DNA of 38,645 nt from Nostoc foliaceum FACHB-393 (GCF_014698505.1 NZ_JACJTD010000061.1:1-38645); one strand, 5' to 3'; numbered from the stretch's first letter, positions 1 through 8,648 are shown. Numbers and translations are program-made. Notes: generated from the sequence alone by a model not told the origin.

Positions 1-115
1 CTACGAATTTATACAGTTTGATTTCCGAAATTGAATCAGTCTGCTGTCTGCTTTTTTTGACCTCTAACTCTTTGATCTCAATGGGTTTTACTTTCTTGTA
101 ATTTGCGATCGCCCC

Positions 116-1447
116 GTGGTCGATTACGAAAAAATTAGAAGCTATGGTTCTAATCTGGCTGATACCGAACTTTTAGATTTGATATTTTCGCCTGGATTTT
201 CTACTGCTAATAAAGTGAGCGAAATTTCTGGGCGCGGTATGGGTTTAGATATTGTGCGTACTCAAATGCACGCACTCAACGGCTCAATTTCAGTTCAATC
301 CTTGCCCAATCAAGGAACAATCTTTATACTCAAAATTCCTTTTTCTATGACTACAGAAAAATTAATGCTAGTTCAAGCCAAAGGTGTTGTTTATGCCCTT
401 CTTTTAGACAGTATCGAAAAAATATTGATTCCTTCTGATCAGCAGATTAAAGAAATCGAAGGAAAAAAAGTCTTGCATTGGAACACAGACAATGATGAGA
501 CTATGGTCAGCATCCGTCAACTTTCAAAATTGATTGATTATAATGGCTCGCTCTTTAATAGTGGTACTCCATACAATACATCAAATATTCACGAGCCAAG
601 CATAGCGAAAAATCCAGTGCTTTTACTAAGGCGAAATCAGGGAATATTTGCTTTAGAAGTTGACCAAATAATTGGTGAACAAGAACTGGTAATTAGACCT
701 TTAGGAAATGCGATCGCACCGCCAAAATATATTTATGGTTGTAGTAGTTTAGCCAATGGCAATCTTATCTTAGTGATTGATGCTTCATTGCTGGTAAAGT
801 CTAGCGAGATCCAACAGACAACACTTGATATCATGGCGCTACCAGTAACTTCAGCTTCTTCCTCAAATAAAAAAGCCTTGGCGATATCGGGAGATACTTT
901 GTCATCTACACCATTACTTGCTGCATCTACTTCCACAACAGCTATAGAAACCCAACCCAGTTATTCTCAAGAAGGAGATAATAAATCACCTATAGAAACC
1001 CAACCCAGTTATGCTCAAGAGCCAGATAATAAATCGCCAAAAGTAGTTTTAGTAGTAGATGACGCAATTAGTCTGCGCCAAACTCTTTCTCTCACTCTGC
1101 AAAAATCTGGCTATCAAGTAATACAAGCTCAAAATGGTATAGAAGCTCTAGAAAAGTTACATTTACATCCTGAAATTCAAGTTGTCGTCTCCGATTTAGA
1201 GATGCCACGAATGAATGGTTTTGAGTTGTTGAGCAATTTCCGACAGTACCCAAATTTAGCAAAAATACCTGTAGTGATTCTTACTTCTCGCAGTGCTGAA
1301 AAACATCGTCAGCTTGCCCAAGAATTGGGTGCGAAGGCTTACTTGACTAAGCCTTATTTAGAGCATGAGTTTCTTACTACAATTAAGAGTTTAATTAACA
1401 GTAATACAGATGATTTTAACCATTTACTCATCGTAGCACATCATTAA
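116..1447 (+). pseudogene. 5'-truncated CheA-type hybrid histidine kinase (CheW + receiver remain)
   Basis: This is the C-terminal half of a chemotaxis-type hybrid kinase of the kind used in cyanobacterial phototaxis/pilus or hormogonium control. The first ~80 residues hold the end of the HATPase domain: the F-box-like FSPGFSTA and the G2 box GRGMGLDIVRTQM. A CheW-like coupling domain follows (about 85-240), then a low-complexity linker and a receiver domain (about 308-430) with acidic pocket VVDD, phospho-acceptor in SDLEMP, and the conserved Lys in LTKPY. The Hpt, dimerisation, N-box and G1 (DxGxG) parts are absent. The frame is open only back to about position 68, after an in-frame TAA at 65-67, and the extra codons do not resemble a kinase. 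The GTG at 116 is therefore just the first possible start. It cannot autophosphorylate as it stands; the receiver and CheW parts could still be made as a stand-alone adaptor. Confidence 0.75.
944..1039 (+). repeat. 48-bp in-frame tandem duplication in the kinase linker
   Basis: Two adjacent 48-nt units (944-991 and 992-1039) encode two near-identical 16-residue blocks beginning IETQPSY and ending DNKSP, between the CheW-like and receiver domains. The units differ at only a few bases, so the duplication is recent and length-neutral for the frame. Confidence 0.9.
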
Positions 1448-1510
1448 AATTAATCTTATTTCAATTGGGTACTATCAGCAAGTTATTAGTGGAAGTTTAA
1501 GCTAATCGTC

Positions 1511-2215
1511 TTAATTACTAGGTAGATTATTTGGATCTACACCTAGAGAACGTAAATATTGCGCTAACTGTTCAGCCCTTTGTCGCTCTTGTTCTGCCTG
1601 TTCTGTATCTGTCAAATAGCGATTTCCTTGCTGATCATACCAACATAAAAACTCTTGTTGTATCCCAGCAATTACAGCTTGGTTTCGTCCAATACCTAAC
1701 CCCACCTCTGGCATAAAATAAGGTTCACCTATTTGTAGTTGGTAGTTTCCATCTATCAACTTATACATTTCAAAGGGTTGATGTTGGTCGCGTCGCCAAA
1801 ACTCAGGGTTATAAATTACGTAGTACAATACACCGAGTTTTCTATATATAACTAGCTTCTCGTCGTATTCGCCTCCTCGAGTGTGGGATACCATTTCTAA
1901 TGTGAATATTGGAACTATGCCATTTTCTTCCCAAACCGCATAACTTTTGCGTGATTTGCCACCCTTTTTTCGTTCTACTCCCACACTTAAAAAAGCATCT
2001 GGCACTACAGGTACTCTAGGATTGACTCCTGTGGTGTGATAGACTGCCATATCAACTCCGAAGTACCAATCCATGCGATTTGCCCAAATGGAGTTGAGTA
2101 AGAAGAGTAAAATGTTGGGCAAAAAATTTTGGTCTTCGTTATCTACTGGCGTATCGTCTGAACAGGGAAGTTCATCAGTAGTTGGTAACGCATTTTTGAG
2201 ATCAGGTGAGAGCAT
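1511..2215 (-). CDS. Uma2-family (DUF820) putative restriction endonuclease-fold protein
   Basis: A 234-residue protein of the Uma2/DUF820 family, expanded in filamentous cyanobacteria; the fold is PD-(D/E)XK-like, but cellular roles are mostly unproven. Visible signatures are VPDAFLSVGV (the catalytic Asp region), PIFTLEMVS with the following basic and acidic residues, and YDEKLVIYRKLGVLYYVIYNPE, which fits the E-x-K region of the fold. The C-terminus (about 195-225) is Gln/Glu/Arg-rich, as usual in this family (EQAEQERQRAEQLAQYLRSL), and ends with LGVDPNNLP, also typical. It lies 56 bp downstream of potB on the same strand but has no evident link with transport. Confidence 0.85.
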   Translation of the reverse strand: MLSPDLKNALPTTDELPCSDDTPVDNEDQNFLPNILLFLLNSIWANRMDWYFGVDMAVYHTTGVNPRVPVVPDAFLSVGVERKKGGKSRKSYAVWEENGIVPIFTLEMVSHTRGGEYDEKLVIYRKLGVLYYVIYNPEFWRRDQHQPFEMYKLIDGNYQLQIGEPYFMPEVGLGIGRNQAVIAGIQQEFLCWYDQQGNRYLTDTEQAEQERQRAEQLAQYLRSLGVDPNNLPSN

Positions 2216-2271
2216 GACCGTTGTCTCGCTGGCGTTTGATACCTTTATTATAAAAGTGAGTGATCAAAAGT

Positions 2272-3168
2272 TTAGCGTTTGGGTGCAGCCTCGCCAAACT
2301 TAATTAAAAGTGCGATCGCAATACTAACAAGCAAAATTAACGTCATACTTAAAGCTGAACCAAATCCCCAATTTTGCGTTGCTCCCAGAAACTGGTTATA
2401 AACTAACCGCGCTGCCGTCATACTAGAAGCACCACCAAGTAATTCTGGATCAACAAAATCCCCCAAACCTGTGATGAATACAAGCATAGAAGCAGCTGTA
2501 ATTCCAGGCAAAATTTGCGGTACGGTTACTTGGTAAAAAGTTTCTACCGGACTTGCACCTAAATCAGCCGCCGCTTCTAGTAACCGCTTGTCTAGCTTTT
2601 CGAGAGAAGCATATAAAATCAAAACCATATAGGGTAACAAGCTGTAACTCATGCCAATAAATACAGCTTGACTCTGGTTAAGTAATTCCAAAGTAGGCAA
2701 GCCCAGATTGCTGAGTAAACTGTTCAATAAACCAGTAGGACGAAGAATTGTAATCCAAGCATAGGAGCGAAGTAAGGAGGAAGTCCACAAAGGCAATATA
2801 AAGCCTAATAGCAGTAAATTACGCCAACGCTGCGGCGCTATCTGAGCAATCCAATAGGCGACAGGGAAGCCCAAAATTAAACAAATTATTGTAGTGCCAA
2901 AGGCAAAAAATAGCGATCGCCCAATTACTTGTATGTAAAGGGGGTCAAATATGCGGATGTAGTTTTTGAATCCGTTGGGATTGACCAAATCTCCTGGTCG
3001 GATGTCTGCAACTAAACTTAACTCGAAAATTATCAGAGTTGGCAGCACCAACAAAAGTAATAACCAAATCCCAGATGGTGCAAGTAATAGCAAAGGTTGG
3101 AGCCAATTCGCTCGTGGGCGATGCAATTCTTCTATTTTAGAAATATCACTTTTTTGAAAATTAACCAC
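2272..3168 (-). CDS. potB: Spermidine/putrescine-type ABC transporter permease (PotB-like)
   Basis: Inner-membrane permease (298 aa) of the polyamine/Fe3+/thiamine (PotB/CysTW) class. About six hydrophobic segments are visible. The cytoplasmic EAA loop that docks on the ATPase is clear: LLEAAADLGASPVETFYQ followed by VTVPQILPGI. The GTG start at 3166-3168 is preceded at good spacing by AGGAGTT, which supports it. It lies 68 bp downstream of the substrate-binding protein gene, so the two are probably one transcript. No PotA ATPase and no second permease (PotC) occur in the window, so those parts must be supplied from elsewhere, or the locus is a remnant of a larger operon. Substrate identity (polyamine or other) cannot be read from sequence. 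Confidence 0.85.
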   Translation of the reverse strand: MVNFQKSDISKIEELHRPRANWLQPLLLLAPSGIWLLLLLVLPTLIIFELSLVADIRPGDLVNPNGFKNYIRIFDPLYIQVIGRSLFFAFGTTIICLILGFPVAYWIAQIAPQRWRNLLLLGFILPLWTSSLLRSYAWITILRPTGLLNSLLSNLGLPTLELLNQSQAVFIGMSYSLLPYMVLILYASLEKLDKRLLEAAADLGASPVETFYQVTVPQILPGITAASMLVFITGLGDFVDPELLGGASSMTAARLVYNQFLGATQNWGFGSALSMTLILLVSIAIALLIKFGEAAPKR

Positions 3169-3185
3169 TTATAACTCCTAACTCC

Positions 3186-3212
3186 TGTACAGACGCGATT
3201 AATCGCGTCTCT
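3186..3212. repeat. Dispersed palindromic repeat between potD and potB
   Basis: The core AGACGCGATTAATCGCGTCT is a perfect palindrome in the 68-bp gap between the two transporter genes. Nearly the same sequence recurs at 6843-6869, there inside a coding region. In the transcript it would form a stable hairpin that could lower downstream (potB) expression. Confidence 0.85.
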
Positions 3213-3236
3213 CCAAATTATTAATTCCTAATTATT

Positions 3237-4322
3237 TTAGCCGCTAGTTAATTGAGTCCAATAGCGCTCGTAAACCTCTTCAAATTCTCCCACAGGAGTA
3301 ACACGTTCACAATTTGCTAAAAGCGACTCTGAGGGAAATAAATTAGTATTGTTTTGTATTGTTTTTGGCAATTGCTCAAATCCAGCCCTGTTAGGCGTAG
3401 AAATACTCAGGCGTTGACTGATTTTGGCTGCTAATTCTGGTTGCAGAATCATGTTAATCCAAGCATAGGCTCCAGCCTGATTAGGGGCTGTTTTCGGAAT
3501 TACAATAGTGTCTGTCCATAATGAAGAACCACTGCGAGGAATTACATATTTGAGTTTAGGGTTTTCTTGAGAGATTCTCACCGCATCTGCTGAATAGCAC
3601 ATTGCCAATAGTAAATCTCCTGCCAGAATTTGATTTTGCCAAGCGTCGGTGTCAAAACGGGCGATCGCAGGTTTTAGCATCTTCAACTTTTCATAAGCTT
3701 GTTTGATTTCTTGTTCATTTTTTGAGTTGTAAGAATAACCTAGCATTCGTAACGTCGCACCCATCACTTCTCGAACATCATTGAGCAAAGTCATCCGTTG
3801 ATTAAGTTGCCCTTGGTTTTGCCAAAGGTAATCCCAGTCTTGTGGTGCATCTTTGAGTTTTTCGGAATTGTAAAGTAAACCTGTTGTCCCCCAGTTAAAA
3901 GGGATACTATATCGGTTATTGGGGTCATAGCTAGGATTCTGAAACCGGGGAAATAAATTCTCTAAACCAATTAAGCGATCGTGATTTATTTCTGTTAATA
4001 AACCTTTGTCTACCATCTTCTGCACCATGTAATCGGATGGGTAAATGATGCTGTAAGTGCCACCACCTCCAGCTTGGAACTTAGCCAGCATGACATCATT
4101 GGAATCATATACATCCGCTAGCACTTTCATGCCAGTTTGGGTGTTAAAAGTTTTCAGTAATTGGTTGTCAGTATATTGTGTCCAGGTAAAGATATAAAGT
4201 TGGTCACGTTGACCAGAACTATTAGAATTAGCACGTACTTCAGCCAGCCTCCAGCCACAACCAGCTAAAGATAAGCTAGAAAGTGCTGCCACCCCTTTTA
4301 AAAATTGGCGTCTGTTAGTCAT
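3237..4322 (-). CDS. potD: Polyamine-type ABC transporter substrate-binding protein (PotD-like)
   Basis: Periplasmic solute-binding protein (361 aa) of the PotD/PotF class. The N-terminus combines a twin-arginine motif (NRRQFLKG) with a lipobox (LAGC, Cys about 22), so it is probably a Tat-exported lipoprotein. Typical family stretches are LYIFTWTQYTDNQLLKTFN near the mature N-terminus, IIYPSDYMVQKM, and the hinge-region YSIPFNWGTTGLLYN. DLLLAMCYSADAV matches the region around polyamine-contacting residues. It is first in a PotD-PotB unit transcribed leftward; the gene to its right (cruF) is divergent, so its promoter lies in 4323-4839. Ligand specificity is inferred from the family only. Confidence 0.85.
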   Translation of the reverse strand: MTNRRQFLKGVAALSSLSLAGCGWRLAEVRANSNSSGQRDQLYIFTWTQYTDNQLLKTFNTQTGMKVLADVYDSNDVMLAKFQAGGGGTYSIIYPSDYMVQKMVDKGLLTEINHDRLIGLENLFPRFQNPSYDPNNRYSIPFNWGTTGLLYNSEKLKDAPQDWDYLWQNQGQLNQRMTLLNDVREVMGATLRMLGYSYNSKNEQEIKQAYEKLKMLKPAIARFDTDAWQNQILAGDLLLAMCYSADAVRISQENPKLKYVIPRSGSSLWTDTIVIPKTAPNQAGAYAWINMILQPELAAKISQRLSISTPNRAGFEQLPKTIQNNTNLFPSESLLANCERVTPVGEFEEVYERYWTQLTSG

Positions 4323-4839
4323 TAAATTAGAAGTTGTTCATCGACAACCTCTAGATTACGGTATACTTAGTAGCCCCTGGCGTGATTTTTTGGGTTAAAT
4401 GTGTCATTCTTCACACTTATCAAACGCACCCCTTTCCTTCCCCTATCGTCGCCGCTACGCAAATGGGTGAGATGTAGGGCTTCTGTAGGAGTTAGCTAAA
4501 GACTTTATTTTACTTTAGGGCTTGGGTAATCTTATGATGGTTGTCCTGCCTCAATGAGATCCCTGCATGGAAGGAGTTTTTTAACATACGGGTATCAATG
4601 GAACAACAAACCAGAAGTTTTTGCAGATGAAATTATGTAGATTTTGACTATATAGCTTAGACTAGTAAATCTATCATCATATTTCTTATAGCTTCAATCA
4701 ATAGGCTGTTATGCTCTTCCCAAGAAAGCCAAACAAGTTTGTAGAGAATTGCGGCACAAAGTAGTTAAATATGTTGTTAAACATTTGTAAACTGTTAGCA
4801 GCCGAGTAGCCGCGTGTCACATCTTGTTAAGGAATTATC
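4323..4839. other. Divergent intergenic region potD / cruF
   Basis: These 517 bases separate divergent potD and cruF and must hold both promoters. I see no gene. An isolated Shine-Dalgarno-like AAGGAG (about 4571) is not followed by a convincing reading frame; the longest nearby start gives a 10-codon ORF. The cruF ribosome site AAGGA (4829-4833) is the only clear signal. Confidence 0.6.
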
Positions 4840-5751
4840 ATGAGACAACTTGTTATTGCTGAACGCGTATGCCTCATTGGTCATATCGTGTCAAAAGCTT
4901 TTGGACTGGTAGGGATGCTACTGGTCGTGCCTAATGCCGAAATAATTTTCAACTTATCGCAGGTTGGAGAAACTGCCGTACAGTTAAGTATGGCAGGTGG
5001 CGGTGTAGTTGATATCATCTTGGGGACAATAGCTGTCTCTATTTATGCCTACCGAACGTTGGGATTGGGAACTTGGCTAGCATTTATGCTGCCGGCTATG
5101 TTTATCTCCTTGGGGAGTGAACTACTGGGAACCAGCACAGGTTTTCCATTTGGAGATTATAGCTACTTGAGTGGCTTGGGTTATAAGATTGCGGGGCTAG
5201 TTCCTTTCACTATTCCTTTATCTTGGTTCTATGTTGGGCTATCGTCGTATTTAATTGCGAGAACTGGTTTGAAAGTGGCTCAAAAACCCAGTTGGGGACG
5301 CCATATTGCGGCTATAGCCGTTGGTGCTTTACTCTTCACTTGCTGGGATTTTGCCCTTGAGCCAGCGATGAGTCAAACTTCTCTGCCTTTTTGGTATTGG
5401 GAACAACCGGGAGCTTTCTTTGGGACACCTTACCAGAACTATGCAGGTTGGTTCGGCACTAGCGCCCTGTTTATGAGTGTGGCAGGATTGTTGTGGAGAA
5501 ACACTTCGATTAAATTAGAGCGATCGCAACTTAATCTACCCTTAGTCGTTTATTTAACTAACTTTGCCTTCGCCGCCGGATTAAGCTTGGCCGCTGGATT
5601 CTCCATCCCTGTGTTGCTCGGCTTATTTCTTGGTGTGGCTCCCGCTGTGGCGCTGTGGTTAAGCAGTTCAACCACACCCACTCCAGTTGCTGTTGAACCA
5701 GCAAGCAAGGAAGTTTCAGTGGCAAGAAGCGTTAAAGTTGCCTTGAAATAA
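4840..5751 (+). CDS. cruF: CruF, carotenoid 1',2'-hydratase
   Basis: Membrane carotenoid-biosynthesis protein (303 aa) matching the CruF/DUF422 family, which hydrates the psi-end of gamma-carotene (C-1',2') on the way to myxol and myxoxanthophyll. Seven or so hydrophobic segments cover most of the length. Family-like motifs include GSELLGTSTGFPFGDYSYL (about 90-108), WDFALEPAMS and the aromatic WYWEQPGAFFGTPYQNYAGW. The ATG has AAGGA six bases upstream. A glycosyltransferase of the CruG type follows 94 bp downstream on the same strand, the order known from other cyanobacteria, which raises confidence in both assignments. Confidence 0.88.
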   Translation: MRQLVIAERVCLIGHIVSKAFGLVGMLLVVPNAEIIFNLSQVGETAVQLSMAGGGVVDIILGTIAVSIYAYRTLGLGTWLAFMLPAMFISLGSELLGTSTGFPFGDYSYLSGLGYKIAGLVPFTIPLSWFYVGLSSYLIARTGLKVAQKPSWGRHIAAIAVGALLFTCWDFALEPAMSQTSLPFWYWEQPGAFFGTPYQNYAGWFGTSALFMSVAGLLWRNTSIKLERSQLNLPLVVYLTNFAFAAGLSLAAGFSIPVLLGLFLGVAPAVALWLSSSTTPTPVAVEPASKEVSVARSVKVALK

Positions 5752-5758
5752 GCCTATA

Positions 5759-5820
5759 GATTGGGGAGTGGGGAGACAAAGGGAAGAACCCATGCCCTAT
5801 GCCCCATCCCCAATGCCCAT
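5759..5820. repeat. G/C-skewed heptamer-type intergenic repeat with inverted symmetry
   Basis: Between cruF and cruG, a run of GGGGAGTGGGGAG is followed by CCCCATCCCCAATGCCC, so the two halves can pair. Purine-rich runs of this kind recur in the window near 18240 and 32550. Confidence 0.7.
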
Positions 5821-5845
5821 TTGTTTTGTATAGCCGCGATTTTAA

Positions 5846-7093
5846 TTGATAAGTATTTTGACAACAGTAGACAACGCTTTGATAGTAGAAAGCGCCATTT
5901 CCCTTTTATTGCTACTTATCCAAGTACCAGCAACGGCGATTCTGTTTTCGCGCTTGCTAAAGGGGCCAAGACGGCATCCTCCAATAGAACCGCAACAGCC
6001 GACACCGGAGCTTTTGGGTAAGGTTAGCGTCGTCGTTCCCACGCTGAATGAGGCGCTTCGTATTAGCCCTCTGTTGGCTGGTTTGAGTCAGCAAAGCTAC
6101 GAAGTTCGCGAAATTATTGTTGTAGACAGCAAGTCTAGTGATGGCACCCCAGACTTGGTAAAAGCGACACAGCAAAAAGATCCGCGCTTTCGCGTGATGA
6201 CAGATGACCCCTTACCATCTGGTTGGGTGGGTCGTCCTTGGGCCTTGCATAACGGTTTTCTATATAGCTCTGAGGGTAGTCAGTGGTTTCTTGGGCTAGA
6301 TGCTGATATCCAACCGCATCCTGGTTTGGTTGCTGGTTTGGTGAAGACGGCCGAAGCACAGGGTTATGACCTCGTTTCCCTTTCACCCCAGTTCATTCTC
6401 AAATATCCAGGGGAGTGCTGGCTACAACCGGCTTTGTTGATGACTCTGCTTTACCGATTTGACCCCGCTGGGATCAATACAGAGCAGCCAGAACGGGTGA
6501 TGGCAAATGGGCAGTGTTTTTTGTGCCGCCGCTCCGTTTTAGCTGCTGTGGGTGGCTATAGTAGTGCGGGTGGTTCTTTTTGTGATGATGTCACTTTGGC
6601 ACGAAATATTGCTGTTCAAGGATATAAGGTGGGCTTTTTAGATGGCGCAAAGGTGCTAAAAGTACGGATGTATGAAGGGGCAATGGAGACGTGGAAGGAA
6701 TGGGGGCGCAGTCTCGATCTCAAAGATGCCACTTCTCGTTCGCAGTTGTGGGGAGATTTATGGTTACTCACATCTGTTCAAGGTCTACCTCTTTTAATAG
6801 TCCTGAGTTTTGTGTTGATTTCTCCTCCACTTTCTTACTCGCTACAGACGCGATTAATCGCCTCTCTACCCACTCCCCCACTGCTCTTACTGGGACTAAA
6901 TTTATTCTTGGTGGTGATTCGCTTTGCTATGCTAATTGCGATCGCACCTTCTTATGATCGCAAAAGCGCAAAAGGCGGCTGGTTATTCTGGCTTTCTCCT
7001 TTGGCTGATCCCTTAGCTGTGCTGCGAATCTTCTTATCTGCGTTCCGTAAGCCACGCGAGTGGCGGGGACGGAAGTATAGTGGTGAGTTATGA
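5846..7093 (+). CDS. cruG: CruG, myxol 2'-O-glycosyltransferase (GT2)
   Basis: Family-2 glycosyltransferase (415 aa) that attaches the sugar to the 2'-hydroxyl of myxol in myxoxanthophyll synthesis. It starts at a TTG just after an in-frame stop. A hydrophobic N-terminal segment (about 10-35) precedes the GT-A domain: VSVVVPTLNEALRI, VVDSKSSDGTPDL, and the metal-binding DxD in LGLDADIQPH (about 155). CDDVTLARNIAVQGYKVGFLDG and WKEWGRSLDLKD belong to the acceptor half; the C-terminus has two or three membrane segments. An unusual point is that residues about 333-341 (LQTRLIASL) are encoded by a dispersed palindromic repeat, placed in a loop between membrane segments. It is downstream of cruF and likely cotranscribed. 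Confidence 0.88.
   Translation: MISILTTVDNALIVESAISLLLLLIQVPATAILFSRLLKGPRRHPPIEPQQPTPELLGKVSVVVPTLNEALRISPLLAGLSQQSYEVREIIVVDSKSSDGTPDLVKATQQKDPRFRVMTDDPLPSGWVGRPWALHNGFLYSSEGSQWFLGLDADIQPHPGLVAGLVKTAEAQGYDLVSLSPQFILKYPGECWLQPALLMTLLYRFDPAGINTEQPERVMANGQCFLCRRSVLAAVGGYSSAGGSFCDDVTLARNIAVQGYKVGFLDGAKVLKVRMYEGAMETWKEWGRSLDLKDATSRSQLWGDLWLLTSVQGLPLLIVLSFVLISPPLSYSLQTRLIASLPTPPLLLLGLNLFLVVIRFAMLIAIAPSYDRKSAKGGWLFWLSPLADPLAVLRIFLSAFRKPREWRGRKYSGEL
6843..6869. repeat. Dispersed palindromic repeat inside the cruG coding sequence
   Basis: The copy reads ACAGACGCGATTAATCGCCT, and a single C replaces the G of the perfect palindrome at 3186-3212. It is in frame and adds no stop, and sits between two predicted C-terminal membrane helices of CruG. 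Confidence 0.85.
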
Positions 7094-7150
7094 GTGGTGA
7101 GTTATGAGTTATGAGTTATGGATTTTCAACTCCTCACTCCTAACTCTTCA
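7080..7150. repeat. Short tandem heptamer repeats (GAGTTAT type) with inverted arm
   Basis: Four or so units of GAGTTAT/GTTATGA follow the cruG stop and are mirrored by CTCACTCCTAACTCTTCACT. The arms can fold into an imperfect hairpin between convergent cruG and the RNase H gene, possibly serving as a shared terminator. Confidence 0.75.
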
Positions 7151-7165
7151 CTTCTACTAAACTCC

Positions 7166-8074
7166 CTACTCCTCTTCACCTCCTATTTGATCCCCGCGTT
7201 CTAGTTCCCAAAGAATTTGATTCCCTTCACGGCGTACCCGTGATACTATCCAGTTTCGCCAGCGCCATTGATCTCCTCGACTGGTAACAGCGCTGGCGTG
7301 GACATCCATCAAGTCTGCTAACTCAGAACTGGTGATTAAATAGCCTTTTTCAGAAATTTCGTCAGCGATACGCAGAGTTTCAACCAAGCTGCGGAGTTGC
7401 GAAACCCTCATTTCTGGCGGTTTTTCATCGGTTGCGGCCGCACTTGGGCCAGTTGATGGTTCCATAACGGTTATTTCTGGTGCAGAAGTACTGATTTTTT
7501 GCGGACTTTGGTTAGTTATTCGAGAGTTTTTTTCATAATCAGCTACTTTTGCTACATTTAGTTCATTTTTGGAAGGTAAAGATTTATAAAAATTTGTAGG
7601 AGTTAATTGTTGTAGCGAAGGAATTTTGCCACTGGCATAGGTGCGAGCGATCGCATCACAACGTTCGTTACCTATGTTACCAGAATGTCCCCTGACGTGT
7701 TGCCATTTTACTTGTTGGGTATTGAGTTCATCGAGAGTCTCCAAAAGCTCTTGGTTTTGGACAGGTTTACCATCTGACTTTTTCCAGCCTTTCTTTTTCC
7801 AGCCTTTCACCCACTTGGTAACGCAATTAATCAAGTATTCGCTATCCGTATGAAGGATGATCGGTTCAGCTTGTTGAGATGTTTGCAGGAATTGTAGGGC
7901 TGCGATCGCAGCTTGCATTTCCATTTTATTATTGGTGGTATGAGGGGATGCATCACCCATTTCGTGGATTGAGCCATCGCTGAAATAGACGACAACACCC
8001 CAACCACCAGGGCCAGGGTTTCCCGTGCAAGCACCATCGGTGTATATGCTTTGGATTGTGGGTTGAGTGGACAT
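7166..8074 (-). CDS. rnhA: Ribonuclease HI with C-terminal extension domain
   Basis: RNase HI degrades the RNA strand of RNA/DNA hybrids. Residues 1-150 are a full type-1 RNase H domain with the metal-binding residues visible: Asp in YTDGACTGNPG, Glu in NKMEMQAA, Asp in HTDSEYL, and the His/Asp pair in VRGHSGNIGNERCDAIA. A basic protrusion (WVKGWKKKGWKKSDGKPV) is present. The protein runs to 302 aa, about twice the usual size. A Ser/Pro-rich linker (about 160-225) leads to a second block (about 225-295) with MRVSQLRSLVETLRIADEIS, LITSSELADLMDVH and WRWRNWIVSRVRREGNQILWEL, which reads like a winged-helix-type DNA-binding fold. That last call is by pattern only. Confidence 0.9.
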   Translation of the reverse strand: MSTQPTIQSIYTDGACTGNPGPGGWGVVVYFSDGSIHEMGDASPHTTNNKMEMQAAIAALQFLQTSQQAEPIILHTDSEYLINCVTKWVKGWKKKGWKKSDGKPVQNQELLETLDELNTQQVKWQHVRGHSGNIGNERCDAIARTYASGKIPSLQQLTPTNFYKSLPSKNELNVAKVADYEKNSRITNQSPQKISTSAPEITVMEPSTGPSAAATDEKPPEMRVSQLRSLVETLRIADEISEKGYLITSSELADLMDVHASAVTSRGDQWRWRNWIVSRVRREGNQILWELERGDQIGGEEE

Positions 8075-8183
8075 GGTTAGGGTATCGAACCGCTAAGGAC
8101 GCTAAGGGAAGAGTGATTAGCTGCGAATTTTTTGAAGAATATCCAGGCTATTATACTGGTTCGCACTCCAGCTAAGGTAAAGA

Positions 8184-8507
8184 CGTTGGCGCGTTAAAGA
8201 TGCATTTCTCCTGACAAAACGACTTTTGGGTTTGGCTTATATCTGGGTCGGTGATACGAACAGCGTACAAATCCAAATTCTGGCTACTTGGATTTTTTAT
8301 GCTGTTCTCAATCAATTATGTATTGATGTGGCGTAGTTTACCGCCGTAGGCATCGCTTTGAATCAACCCCTAGACCGGATTTCTACGGTAATGGCTTTTC
8401 GTGTTTATACCCGGATTTTTCAAGCTATTCTAAGTGGTAATGCCACTGACGCTGTTCTCTATCTTGTTGAGCGTCAAAAGCTTTTTGGATTAGTTAAAAC
8501 CAGGTAG
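8184..8507 (+). pseudogene. IS4-type transposase C-terminal fragment
   Basis: One frame (codons in phase with 8244) reads DAFLLTKRLLGLAYIWVGD, then TNSVQIQILATWIFYAVL and LNQPLDRISTVMAFR. It ends VERQKLFGLVKTR, the expected C-terminal part of cyanobacterial IS4-type transposases. It has an internal TAG at 8334 and an early stop at 8505-8507, and lacks the catalytic core and N-terminus. The last ~140 bp, with downstream spacer, are repeated at 18327-18466. Confidence 0.7.
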
Positions 8508-8577
8508 GCGTAAGCGCCATCGACAGATTGACGCTTACACCTAACAAATTTGGGCTTTATCTTCTGAAGTTGACACC

Positions 8578-8643
8578 AATTGGCACTGCGTGCCCCTACG
8601 GGTGATGTAATGTTGTACCGTATCTGAATGCGAACCGCTATAC
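8578..8643 (-). mobile_element. Half MITE (GCGGTTC family) abutting the hydrolase stop
   Basis: Read on the minus strand this begins TATAGCGGTTCGCATTCAGA, then CGGTACAACATTA, and reaches GTAGGGGCACGCAGTGCC. It matches the left half of the complete MITE at 25775-25880 almost base for base. It is immediately downstream of the IS4-type fragment and ends 5 bp before the stop of the alpha/beta hydrolase gene. Confidence 0.7.
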
Positions 8644-8648
8644 AACTC

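Noticed and set aside
1..115. Upstream half of the CheA kinase
   Set aside because: All three forward frames have stops or no kinase similarity in the first 115 bases.
5761..6021. 86-codon plus-strand ORF after cruF
   Set aside because: Overlaps the cruG start in another frame, is built partly from an intergenic repeat, and has no domain.
7080..7150. CRISPR-like array
   Set aside because: Units are 7 bp without spacers; a short tandem repeat instead.
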